From contig JADJSZ010000029.1 of NCBI GenBank assembly GCA_016711405.1, positions 21,467 to 85,466 of the forward strand: a stretch of 64,000 nt of DNA, read 5' to 3'. Made by a program: the position numbers and the translations under genes. The DNA is from Candidatus Hadersleviella danica (lineage in GTDB: Bacteria; Chloroflexota; Anaerolineae; Promineifilales; Promineifilaceae). Below the pieces are notes generated by a model that was given only the letters and a program-made list of their open reading frames with translations, had not been told where the DNA came from and did no database searches. Below are positions 26,768 through 34,596 of the stretch, in pieces (position 1 is the first letter of the stretch; each line of letters begins with the position of its first letter).

Positions 26768-27364
26768 GTGCCACACCTTCTTCCGCTGGGTTTGATGTGC
26801 GGGACATTTGACCCGCCGCATAGGGGGCATTTGCGTTTGGCTGAATTAGCGGCCGACCAACTTCCCCTTGAGCAAGTGCTGTTTCTGCCCGTGGGCCAAC
26901 CGACCCACAAAAACACGCTCACGGCCGTCCACCACCGCCTCGCCATGACCGCCTTGGCCATTGCGGAGCATCCCCGCTTTGTGTTGGACACGGCCGACGC
27001 TGACCGCCCCCCTCCCCACTACACCGCCACCCTCTTGCCCATCTTGCGCCAACGCTACCCCACACGGGAGCTATGGCTGTTGATGGGGAGCGATAGTTTG
27101 GCCGATTTGCCGCGCTGGCATAACCCCACGGCCGTCATTGCCCATGCCCGCTTGGCTGTTTTGGCGCGGGTTGGGGTGGCGATAGATTGGGTGGGGTTGG
27201 AGGCGGCCGTGCCGGGGGTAGGCGCGGCCGTGCAATGGCTCGCTGGCGACCCGTTGCCGCTCTCTTCCACGGCGGCACGGCAAGCGGTGGCGAAGGGGCA
27301 GGCGTTGGGGGAAGATGTGCCAGCGGCCGTGCGGGATTACATTGCCCACCACCAGCTATATTGA
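26768..27364 (+). CDS. nadD: Nicotinate-nucleotide adenylyltransferase
   Basis: 198 residues. It adenylates nicotinate mononucleotide to deamido-NAD in NAD biosynthesis. The nucleotidyltransferase motif GTFDPPHRGHL (12-22, GxFxPxHxGH type), the central LMGSDSLADLPRWHN and the C-terminal LSSTAAR (family ISSTxIR) are all present and in order. The start is GTG 26768; an upstream ATG in frame was not found. It is a single gene flanked by repeats. Confidence 0.92.
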   Translation: MPHLLPLGLMCGTFDPPHRGHLRLAELAADQLPLEQVLFLPVGQPTHKNTLTAVHHRLAMTALAIAEHPRFVLDTADADRPPPHYTATLLPILRQRYPTRELWLLMGSDSLADLPRWHNPTAVIAHARLAVLARVGVAIDWVGLEAAVPGVGAAVQWLAGDPLPLSSTAARQAVAKGQALGEDVPAAVRDYIAHHQLY

Positions 27365-27434
27365 GGTTACTGGTTATTGGGTTATTCGTTATTGGGTTAT
27401 TGGCGTAATGAGTAACCAATAACCAATAACGAAT
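27365..27434. repeat. Heptamer repeat hairpin (GGTTATT)
   Basis: TTACTGGTTATTGGGTTATTCGTTATTGG followed by GAGTAACCAATAACCAATAACGAA, directly between the nadD stop codon and the MITE-like element. Confidence 0.75.
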
Positions 27435-27567
27435 GGGTGTGTTTCATCTCAGTTGAGAGCCGTCGTAGGGGCAACCCTTGTGGTTGCCCTAACCTCTGGT
27501 AAATGCAAGACTGGGGGTAGGCACAAGGCCTACCCCTACAATGTTTCAACCCAAATGAAACACACCC
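27435..27567. mobile_element. MITE-like element, copy 1
   Basis: 133 bp. Terminal inverted repeats GGGTGTGTTTCATCTCAGTTG (27435-27455) and CAACCCAAATGAAACACACCC (27547-27567). Inside lie GTAGGGGCAACC...GGTTGCCC and GGGTAGGCACAAGGCCTACCCCTAC hairpins. No ORF. Similar elements lie at 36045 and 42938, with a remnant at 59231. It is flanked by heptamer repeats on both sides. Confidence 0.75.
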
Positions 27568-27588
27568 ATAACCAATAACCAGTAACTC

Positions 27589-28125
27589 TTACCCTAGGGC
27601 GGTTAGCAACTGTTCGAGCGGTGGCCTGTCGGTTGGTTCTTGGCTGGGGTGGGCAAGGCGGAGGATGCCAGCGGGGCTGATGATAAAATCCCCGCCGAGT
27701 TGGTGGGGGTTGCCGCGTTTGCCAAAGGTCGGCCGTTTTTGCGCTTTGGCCTTGGCGTAATACCACAGCGTGGCCAAGCTCCACGAGCGGCGCCGCGAAA
27801 CTTCTAAGCCATAGGCGCGGTAGGCGATGTGTTCCCTATCTACCAAAAAGGGAAAGGGGGATTGGGTCTCTTGGAGCCAAGCGTGCGACCAATAAGGGGT
27901 GTCGAAAGAGACGGTGACGATATTCGCCCCGCGTGCGCTAAATTCTGCCTGATGTGCCACAACCTGTGCCACGTGGTCTCGGCAAGGCAGTCAGGCAAGG
28001 TGGCGCAGGAAGATGAGGAGCAGGGAACGGCCGTCGCCCCAATAGTCGGAAAGCGCGGCCGTGCGGCCGTCTAAGAACGGGAGAACAATGTCGGGGGCGG
28101 GTTGCCCAATTTTTAAGCGAGCCAT
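27589..28125 (-). CDS. Peroxiredoxin-like (AhpC/TSA) protein with in-frame TGA at the active site; candidate selenoprotein
   Basis: One frame of 178 codons plus stop, interrupted only by TGA at 27991-27993. Before it: MARLKIGQPAPDIVLPFLDG, then LLLIFLRHLA. After it: LPCRDHVAQVVAHQ and GANIVTVSFDTP. The family reads FLRHxGCxxCR here, so TGA sits exactly where the first redox Cys codon is expected and the second Cys (C48) is kept, giving a U-x-x-C pattern at U45. The frame is preserved on both sides, unlike the frameshifted genes around it. A stem of CTGCCT/AGGCAG follows TGA directly (27945-27990). Alternatives: a TGC-to-TGA mutation or a sequencing error. The rest (YWSHAWLQETQSPFPFLVD) is typical peroxiredoxin. 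Confidence 0.75.
27945..27990 (-). promoter_or_regulatory. Candidate bacterial SECIS-like hairpin
   Basis: In the mRNA, CUGCCU right after UGA pairs with AGGCAG 34 nt further on; inside, UGCC can pair with GGCA. A GG pair (27963-27964) lies in the loop region about 26 nt after UGA, in the distance range of bacterial SECIS loops. The fold was drawn by hand only. Confidence 0.35.
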
Positions 28126-28239
28126 AAGAATTACCAAGTACGAATTACGAAGTACGAATAAGGGAGAGGGGCGGGTGTAGTGGCGCAATATATTGCGCCA
28201 CTACGAGGGGGAAATAACTAATAACGAATAACCAATACC

Positions 28240-28842
28240 CTAATTGAGATGCCGACTGGCCCACACCAGCCGTTGGCCAATGGTGATGAGGATGAGCAGA
28301 GCCATGACGCTGAAGAGCCATGTGAGATAGGTGGGGAAGAGGATGAAGGCGGCGTAGAAGAGGATGGTCTCTGTGCCGCCAATCAGCCCATTGGGGATGA
28401 CAATGGTGGTGAGGCGTTGGGGGTGAACCAGCCGCCGTTTCTCCAGAATGGCGGCCAGATACATCCATGAGGCGGCGTTGACATAGTAGGTGCAGAGCAG
28501 GAAGATGAGGCTGGCAGTCACGGCCGTTTCCCCCACCCCAGCCGCCAATCCCACAGGGACGAGGGCATAGATCACAAAATCCACCACAATGTCTAAGTAT
28601 CCCCCAAAATCGGTTTGGGAGCCTTGCTGGCGAGCCACCGCGCCATCGAGGCCATCAAAAATGCGGTTGGCGAACCAGAGCAATAGCCCCCAACCGTACT
28701 GTTTTTGCCACACGGCGCCCGCCGTGGCCAGCCCCGCCAGCAACCCCACGGCCGTGAAAAACCACGGCGGGGTGTGCAAAGCAAGGCGGGCTACAGGCGC
28801 AAACGCCTTGTCTTTGACCAAACGCATTCTGTCATCAAACAT
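28240..28842 (-). CDS. CDP-alcohol phosphatidyltransferase (YnjF-like)
   Basis: 200 residues with about six membrane helices. The family motif is exact: D63-x2-D66-G67-x2-A70-R71-x8-G80-x3-D84-x3-D88 (DGLDGAVARQQGSQTDFGG...D), which binds the CDP-alcohol and two metals to transfer a phospho-alcohol headgroup. It lies 5 bp after the ABC ATPase stop, as ynjF follows the ynjBCD transporter genes in E. coli. The start at 28842 (MFDDRMRLVKDKAF) is favoured since the larger frame extends into the frameshifted ATPase region. The C-terminus ends TIGQRLVWASRHLN. Confidence 0.88.
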   Translation of the reverse strand: MFDDRMRLVKDKAFAPVARLALHTPPWFFTAVGLLAGLATAGAVWQKQYGWGLLLWFANRIFDGLDGAVARQQGSQTDFGGYLDIVVDFVIYALVPVGLAAGVGETAVTASLIFLLCTYYVNAASWMYLAAILEKRRLVHPQRLTTIVIPNGLIGGTETILFYAAFILFPTYLTWLFSVMALLILITIGQRLVWASRHLN

Positions 28843-28847
28843 CTGTT

Positions 28848-29907
28848 TTATTTCTCGGGGTAGATGAGCCAAATTTTGGCGGGGGGAAAGTGGAGGTAAA
28901 CAGGGTCGCCTTCTCGGTACTGGCCTTGGCTGGCCGCCTCGGCGACCACTTCTAAGGGGGGCAAGGCGGGGTCGGCCGTGGCCACGTGCAAGCGGGTATG
29001 GGTTCCCACATAGACATGGCGCACGATGCGGCCGAGGAGCCATCCCTCTTGCGGCTGGGGGCAGAGCTGGATGTTTTCGGGGCGAATGGTGAGCTGGGCA
29101 GGGCCATCGGGCACAAGCAAAGCGGGGGGCAAGGGGAGTTGCCCCAGTGGGGTGTGGAACCAGCCCCCCTTGTTTGTGGCCGGGAATCAAGTTGGCGTTG
29201 CCAAAAAAGCGGGCGATGGGTTCAGTGAGCGGCCGTTCGTAAAAATCGGCCGGTGCGCCCACCTGTTGCAACACGCCCCCAAAAAGCAGGGCGATGGTAT
29301 CGGCCAAAATCACCGCCTCCTCTTGGTCGTGGGTGACGACAAGGGTGGTGATGCCCAATTGCCGCTGGAGCGACAAAATGAGTTCGCGCATGTCGTGGCG
29401 CAGATGGGCATCGAGGTTGGAAAGCGGCTCATCGAGGAGGAGGAGTTGTGGTTGGACGATGAGTGCCCGCGCCAAGGCGATGCGCTGTTTTTGCCCGCCC
29501 GAAAGTTCGTGCGGCCGACGACGGCCGTAGCCCGCCAACTGCACCAAGTCCAACATCTCGGCCACCCGCTTTTGGGTGGCGGGGGCTGGCTGGCCGCGCA
29601 TTTTTAGGCCAAAGGCGATGTTTTCGGCCACGTTGAGGTGGGGGAAGAGGAGGTGGTTTTGGAAGACCATAACCGCGCCCCGCTTTTCGGGGGGGATGTG
29701 TTGCACGGCTTGGCCATCGAACAAGATTTGGCCGTGGGTGGGTTCGAGCAAGCCGGCCACCATTTTGAGGACGGTAGTTTTGCCGCACCCCGAGGGGCCG
29801 AGCAGGGCGGTGATACGGCCGCTGGCGGCCGTCAGCGAGAGATTGGCCACGGCGGGGGGATTTTGCCCATACTGTTTGTGCAAATGCTGGAGTTGAACGT
29901 GGGTCAT
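28848..29907 (-). CDS. ABC transporter ATP-binding protein (YnjD/PotA type), frameshifted
   Basis: About 353 residues. The first frame, from ATG 29907, has Walker A GPSGCGKTT, signature LSGGQKQR, Walker B LLLLDEP and switch His VVTHD, then GGVLQQVGAPADFYERP. Near 29,130-29,145 a C-run (TTGCCCCCC) shifts frame, and the TOBE-like end continues as PALLVPDGPAQLTIRPENI to 28848. A large read-through ORF that ignores this shift is not a real protein. The start overlaps the permease stop by ATGA (29904-29907), so translation is coupled. It probably energises a YnjBCD-like importer. Confidence 0.85.
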
Positions 29908-30710
29908 AGGTTGCCCAGCCCGCCCAAGGCGGCATGGCGGCCTGTGAGATAGCGCGAGGTGAATAAGAAGAGGAGCAGGGCGGGGGCGATGAAGACGAGG
30001 CTGAGCGCGGCCGTGATGGCATTGTCGCCGCTGTTGGCAAAGGCGAAGAGCAGGACGGGCAGGGTGAGCACTTGGCCGCCGCCGACGAGGAGGGTGAGCA
30101 GGTATTGGCTCCACGAGATAATAAACGCGAAGAGCGAGCCGACCATCAGCCCCGGCCAGATGGTGGGCAGGGTGATGTGCCACCACACTTGCCACGGCCG
30201 TGCCCCCAACGTCCGCGCTTGCGCTTCGTAATCGAGGTCATAATTGGCAAAGGTGCTGGTCAGGGTGAGTACCATGTAGGGCATGACGGGGATGAGATGC
30301 ACGAGTACCACCCCCAGCAGGGTATCGGCCAAGCCCCAGCGCAAAAAGGCGACGTGGATGCCCATCGCCACGGCGATGACGGGCATGATGGTGGGGGCGA
30401 GGATGAGAAAGAGGACGGCCGTTTTGCCGCGAAACTCATACAGCCCCAGTGCCCGCCCCGCTGGCAGGCCGATGAGGGCGGACAGGGCGGTGACGGCCGT
30501 GGCGACCCTGACACTGTTCCACAGGGCGGTTCCCACCTGTGACGCTTCGCTGAAGACGTAGCCCCACGCCCGTTGGCTCCATTCGGTGGGCAACAGGGCG
30601 GGGAAATACCAGCGGTGGGCAAATGACCAAATGACGAGGGGGAGGAGGGGGGCGGTGAGGCCCACCAACATGGCTCCCAGCAGGAGCCATTGGCGCGTCT
30701 GTCTCATCAT
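29904..30710 (-). CDS. ABC transporter permease, second half of a YnjC-like pair
   Basis: 268 residues with about six membrane helices, of the BPD inner-membrane (PotB/CysW) type. The EAA loop is visible as YEAQARTLGARPWQVWWHITLP. In E. coli ynjC is a fused double permease; here the partner permease is separate, at 33546. ATG 30710 overlaps the stop of the membrane hydrolase gene upstream (ATGATGA) and its own stop overlaps the ATPase start, so three genes are translationally coupled. The end reads SRYLTGRHAALGGLGNL. Confidence 0.88.
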   Translation of the reverse strand: MMRQTRQWLLLGAMLVGLTAPLLPLVIWSFAHRWYFPALLPTEWSQRAWGYVFSEASQVGTALWNSVRVATAVTALSALIGLPAGRALGLYEFRGKTAVLFLILAPTIMPVIAVAMGIHVAFLRWGLADTLLGVVLVHLIPVMPYMVLTLTSTFANYDLDYEAQARTLGARPWQVWWHITLPTIWPGLMVGSLFAFIISWSQYLLTLLVGGGQVLTLPVLLFAFANSGDNAITAALSLVFIAPALLLFLFTSRYLTGRHAALGGLGNL

Positions 30711-31261
30711 GGGCGTGCCCTCTGAGGGGTGGGTTGGGTGCGTTGCCAGATGAGCCAGCCGATGAGGAGGGCATCGAGGATGTGTTCGAGCAGGCGAAAG
30801 AGGCGGCCGTGGTGGGCGATATCCCAATAGCTGATGGGCGACTGAAAACGGGTGCGCCATTCGAGGGGGAAGAGCAGAACGGGGCCGTCATCGGCGTGGG
30901 TGAAAATATCTATGGCTCCGTGGAGGCCGCACCCGAGCGCAAACCAGAGCAGGTGTGAACCCCATGCTGTGTGCCGCGCCAGATAGCCCATCAGCCCCAA
31001 GGCGAAGAGGGGCAAGGGGGCGTGAAGGGTGTTGTGGGCGGCGATCCACCACGGGTTGTGGAAGTAGAGGTGGTTGTAGGTGGGGCTACAGCGGGTTTTG
31101 TCGGGCAGGTGGGGGCGCAGGTAGCGCCTGTCGAGGATGTAGCCGAGGGTGAGGAGGACGAGAGGGACATCGGGCAGGATGGCGCCAGCGAGCCACGCTT
31201 TTTGGGTGGGGGGCGGGGCGGGGAGGGCGGCCGTGAGGAGAAAGTGGGAGTAGGTTTGCAT
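30707..31261 (-). CDS. YdjM-like membrane-bound metal-dependent hydrolase family protein
   Basis: 184 residues with about four membrane segments and an unusually histidine-rich polar face: MQTYSHFLLTAALPAPP start, LPDVPLVLLTLG, YNHLYFHNPWWIAAHNTLHAP, GCGLHGAIDIFTHADDGP. His and Asp placement resembles the YdjM/DUF457 family of putative membrane-bound metal hydrolases; activity is unproven. It sits in the ynj-like cluster and its stop codon overlaps the permease start by 4 bp, so it is made together with the transporter. Similar insertions in this operon type are not known to me. Confidence 0.6.
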   Translation of the reverse strand: MQTYSHFLLTAALPAPPPTQKAWLAGAILPDVPLVLLTLGYILDRRYLRPHLPDKTRCSPTYNHLYFHNPWWIAAHNTLHAPLPLFALGLMGYLARHTAWGSHLLWFALGCGLHGAIDIFTHADDGPVLLFPLEWRTRFQSPISYWDIAHHGRLFRLLEHILDALLIGWLIWQRTQPTPQRARP

Positions 31262-31335
31262 GGGGGGATTGGTTATTGGTTACTGGTTATTGGGGTTGTA
31301 GTGCTTACTCTGGTTGAGGGTGTGTTGGTGTTGGC

Positions 31336-31505
31336 GTTCTAACGCTTCTGGGCCGTTCCTAACACTTCTGAGTCGTTCCTAACACTTCCTGAGCTGTTCC
31401 TAACACTTCCTGAGGCTTCCTTCTGAGCCGTTCCTAACACTTCCTAGCGTCCTAGGCCGTTCTAACACTTGCTGAGTCGTTCCTAACGCTTCCTGAGCGT
31501 CTAGG
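31336..31505. repeat. Degenerate tandem array, period about 20-21 bp
   Basis: About seven units of (C/T)GTTCCTAACACTTCCTGAGC form, 19-21 bp each, with two longer units that contain additional TTCCTAGCGTCC or GCTTCCTTCTGA words. It lies between two minus-strand genes (membrane hydrolase start and halogenase-like end). Downstream, TGTCATTCTG...GGAATGACA (31,508-31,613) is a wide inverted repeat. Confidence 0.75.
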
Positions 31506-31626
31506 GTGTCATTCTGTTGCGTAGCGCCTCCAAAGGAAGAATCCCTAAACCTAAGCTAACTCGAGACAATGGAACGCTCTAGAACTTCCTCACTTCGTTC
31601 GGAATGACAGTTGAGACTCACTTGCA

Positions 31627-33399
31627 TCAACTCAAATGAAACACACCAATTACAAGACCCAATAACGAATAACCAGTAACGAATAACTTACCACGGGTGC
31701 GTTGTTGGTAGTGTTTTTTGTGTTGGCGGGCTAAGTTGGGGCGGGCAAAGGTTATTTTTTCTTGGATGGCGTAGCGCAGGAGGTCGGTCATGGTGAGGGA
31801 GCCGAAGAAGTGGGCTTTATAGCTTCCTCGGCGCATAAAACCTTCGCCGGGCTTGAGCAGGCTGAGGCGGATTTTATTTTTGGGCAGGTAGGTTTTGCCA
31901 TCGAGTAGGGCGATGAAGGGGTCGGCAATCCATTCGAGGTTGCGGAAGATGTGGTCTATTTGTTGGGCGGCGGCCGTCACGGCCGCTTCGTCGTGCGGGT
32001 CTACAGCTTCCATAATGCCATCCACACGGTTGGCAACTTGCTCAAACTCGGGGTAGCCACCCCCCGCCAGCTTGAGCTGAACGAGTTGGTCGTAGTACGC
32101 TTGGCGAGCCTCGGCCGTGTTGTCCCCTTTGGCTTGCGCCCGCATCATGTTCAGCTTGACCAGTTCGGTGTAGGCGCCGAGGAGCCACATGACGGCGTAC
32201 ACTTGCCACAGGCGGGGGTTGCGGAAGGCGTGGTAGCTGTTGGCCACTAATCTATCGGCCGAGTGGACAAAGTGGTGGGTGACTGTTTGCAAATCGGCAA
32301 AGGCTGGGGCGGAATAATCGCCCGTCTCTTTGGCCCGCAAAAGTTGGTGCGCCAGCACAAAGACAGTGGTGAGCGAGGTGTATAGCCCTTTGGAAAAGAG
32401 CGGGTCTATGAAGCCAGCGGCATGGCCGAGCAGTGCCCAGCGGTCGCCGACGATTTGGGTGGAGGAGTATTGCAACCGCCCCGCCCGCGTCCAGTCGCGC
32501 ACCGCTTTGGCGTTGGCAAATTGGGCGGCGATGCTGGGGTATTGGGCGATAAACTCGTAAAACTCTTGCTCGGCCGAGACATCGTTGCGCGGGGGGTGGA
32601 TGCGGGGGTCGAGGAGTAGCCCGACACTGCACAGGGGGTTGGTGGATTCTTCGTAGTTGTCGAAGGGAATGACCCACATCCAGCCGCCATCAAAAACATG
32701 GTGCAGGGTTCCTTCGGACATGCGAAAGGGGAGGCCGTATTCTTGTTGTGAGGCGGCCGTTTGATGATAACAGGGCACGTTGACCATGTGGGTGAACATG
32801 CCTCGGGCGTGGGTTTGCAAGTTAAAATCGCGCACGCCAAATTTTTGGGCCAGAATGGAGCGAAAACCGCCTGCGTCTACGACATAGTTGGCGGTGATGC
32901 GTTGCCCTTGGGCGGTAATCACGGTCACGCTGTCGCCGTTGAGTTCGATGTCTTGGATGGGGGTGTTTTGCAGGACTGTCGCGCCGTAGGAGACGGCCGT
33001 GCTCATCATAAAGTAGTCGGTATCTTGCCGATACAGATGCAATTCGTGGCCGTGTGGCTCCTTGGGAATTACTGCTTGCAGGGTGCGGCGTATATCGTGC
33101 GGTTGGCCTTTCTGGTGGTGCAGAAAGCCAAAGTGCCGCTTAATGCCGTGGGTGGTTCCCGAAAAGGGCAAGAAATTTTCGGTGCTAAAGTAGGCCAGTT
33201 CGGGCACATCGTAAAAATGGGCCAACGAGCGCATCATTTCCGATGTCTCCAGAATGAGCGATTCGCCAATGGCAAAGCGGGGGTGGGCTTTGGCCTCGAA
33301 GACGACCACCCGCTGGCCGTGCCGGGCCAAAATGGCGGCCAGTGCCGAGCCAGAAATCCCAGAACCAATGATAGCAACATCAAAAGGGGCTTCGTTCAT
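31627..33399 (-). CDS. Flavin-dependent halogenase-like (tryptophan halogenase family) oxidoreductase
   Basis: 590 residues. The FAD fingerprint GSGISG (12-17), the GES segment (45-47) and GWMWVIPF (239-246) with the halogenase GWxWxIP pattern are present; a second FAD segment reads GHAAGFIDPLFSKG. The GESLI... lacks the usual proline after the hydrophobic residues. The family uses FADH2, chloride/bromide and oxygen to halogenate; close relatives act as hydroxylases or epoxidases (geranylgeranyl-reductase type), so a halogenase assignment is inferred. The C-terminus (LFVTGYSLLGLVIG) is translated from heptamer repeats. It sits within the ynj-like transporter cluster. Confidence 0.72.
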   Translation of the reverse strand: MNEAPFDVAIIGSGISGSALAAILARHGQRVVVFEAKAHPRFAIGESLILETSEMMRSLAHFYDVPELAYFSTENFLPFSGTTHGIKRHFGFLHHQKGQPHDIRRTLQAVIPKEPHGHELHLYRQDTDYFMMSTAVSYGATVLQNTPIQDIELNGDSVTVITAQGQRITANYVVDAGGFRSILAQKFGVRDFNLQTHARGMFTHMVNVPCYHQTAASQQEYGLPFRMSEGTLHHVFDGGWMWVIPFDNYEESTNPLCSVGLLLDPRIHPPRNDVSAEQEFYEFIAQYPSIAAQFANAKAVRDWTRAGRLQYSSTQIVGDRWALLGHAAGFIDPLFSKGLYTSLTTVFVLAHQLLRAKETGDYSAPAFADLQTVTHHFVHSADRLVANSYHAFRNPRLWQVYAVMWLLGAYTELVKLNMMRAQAKGDNTAEARQAYYDQLVQLKLAGGGYPEFEQVANRVDGIMEAVDPHDEAAVTAAAQQIDHIFRNLEWIADPFIALLDGKTYLPKNKIRLSLLKPGEGFMRRGSYKAHFFGSLTMTDLLRYAIQEKITFARPNLARQHKKHYQQRTRGKLFVTGYSLLGLVIGVFHLS

Positions 33400-33450
33400 G
33401 TTTGTTTTCTCGTTAAACTCGTCAAATTTTTAAGCGGATTTAGGTCTTTT

Positions 33451-33526
33451 TTTAACGCAAAGTCGCGAAGACGCAAAGAAGCTCCTGAACCCTTTGCGTC
33501 TTTGCGCCTTAGCGACTTTGCGTTAA
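33451..33526. repeat. Long inverted repeat with TTTGCG words
   Basis: TTTAACGCAAAGTCGCGAAGACGCAAAG and CTTTGCGTCTTTGCGCCTTAGCGACTTTGCGTTAAA around a short centre, 76 bp in total, between the halogenase-like gene and the permease. This CTTTGCG type of spacer hairpin occurs widely in bacteria. Confidence 0.8.
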
Positions 33527-33545
33527 AGAAAAAAACTGGCTCATC

Positions 33546-34392
33546 TTATTTGTTTGTCCATCCTAAGCGCATGTAGAGGGCGATTAAAATGGTGATGATG
33601 AGGGCGATGATGACGCTCATGGCCATCGCTTCGGGGCGGGCGTTTAGGTCTACATCGGTGTAGAAGCGGTAGGCCAGCACGGGCAGGGCGGAGGGGTAGC
33701 GTGTGCCGAGCAAAAGGGGCACTTCAAATGCCCCAAAGGTGAAGGCGAAGACCAAGATAGCGGCCGAAAGAAGACTGGGGCGGAGCAAGGGCAGAATGAC
33801 ATAGCGAAACCGTTGCCACTGGGTCGCCCCCAGCGTTTGGGCCACTTGCTCGTACTCTTCGCCGATGCTTTGCAGGGCGGCCAGCAAAATAACGCCGATG
33901 AACACGGTGCTTTTCCACACATATTCGAGGATGATGCCGATGGCGTAGGGGTCGTAGACGAGGGCGGGAAAGTCGGCCGGGGCTTGAATCAGCCCCGCCG
34001 CGTGCCCCAGCCGGGCCAGAAAGCCGCTTTGGGAAAAGAGGAGGAGGATGCCGATTGCCCCGACGAGGTGGGGGATGGGCAGGTTGGCCTGAAAGAGGAA
34101 GGTGGCGATTTTTTTGCGGGAAGGCACGGCGCAGGGTGAGCGCGGCCGTGAGGGCGAGCAAGGTAGAAACGGCCGTGCTGGCTCCCGCTATCCACAGGGT
34201 GAGCAGGAGGGAACGGCCGAAAGCAGGGTTGCTAAAAATGCGCTGGTACGCCTCTAACGAGAATTCGGTGCGGCCGATGGCGGGCACATAGCCCACACTT
34301 TGCGCCACCGCCAACCACAGCCCCCCCCCAAACAGCACCACCACCACCGCCAGTGCGGGGGCCAACATGAGGGGAATGGCGAAGCGTTTCAT
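33546..34392 (-). CDS. ABC transporter permease, first half of a YnjC-like pair (frameshifted)
   Basis: About 280 residues when two frames are joined at 34,125-34,130. Frame 1 (from ATG 34392): MKRFAIPLMLAPALAVVVVL to ALTLRR. Frame 2: VPSRKKIATFLFQANLPIPH to LYMRLGWTNK. Six membrane helices and an EAA loop EEYEQVAQTLGATQWQRFRYVI are seen. It pairs with the permease at 29904 and the substrate-binding lipoprotein at 34597, with two non-transporter genes between them. One extra base near CGCCGTGCC explains the shift; a sequencing error is likely. Confidence 0.85.
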
Positions 34393-34498
34393 AGGGGGAA
34401 GAGCAGATAGAGGGTAGAGATAGAGATAGAGGAGAACGTGGTAGGTCAGCCTATCGTGTTTCCTTTACTATGCAAAGGATTCCGCGAATCGAGTAAAT

Positions 34499-34537
34499 AG
34501 TGAGTAGTGAGTAGTGGCGTACTACTCACTACTCACT
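34499..34537. repeat. Heptamer repeat hairpin (GTGAGTA), perfect 17-bp stem
   Basis: AGTGAGTAGTGAGTAGT (34499-34515), loop GGCGT, then its exact complement (34521-34537), between the permease and substrate-binding protein genes. Confidence 0.9.
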
Positions 34538-34596
34538 TTTCGTCTTTACGTGTGTGACTGGTCTCATACAAAACTATCTCTATCTCCCGTCTCTAT

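Noticed and set aside
27589..28188. Two separate small ORFs around 27991 as independent genes
   Set aside because: They share one frame and together form a complete peroxiredoxin-like protein around a single TGA; the downstream half has no start signal of its own.
28240..30195. One 651-residue ABC-phosphotransferase fusion protein
   Set aside because: The large frame ignores a one-base frameshift in the ATPase; its middle part has low-complexity Pro/His/Arg sequence, while another frame continues the ATPase cleanly to 28848, leaving a separate phosphotransferase.
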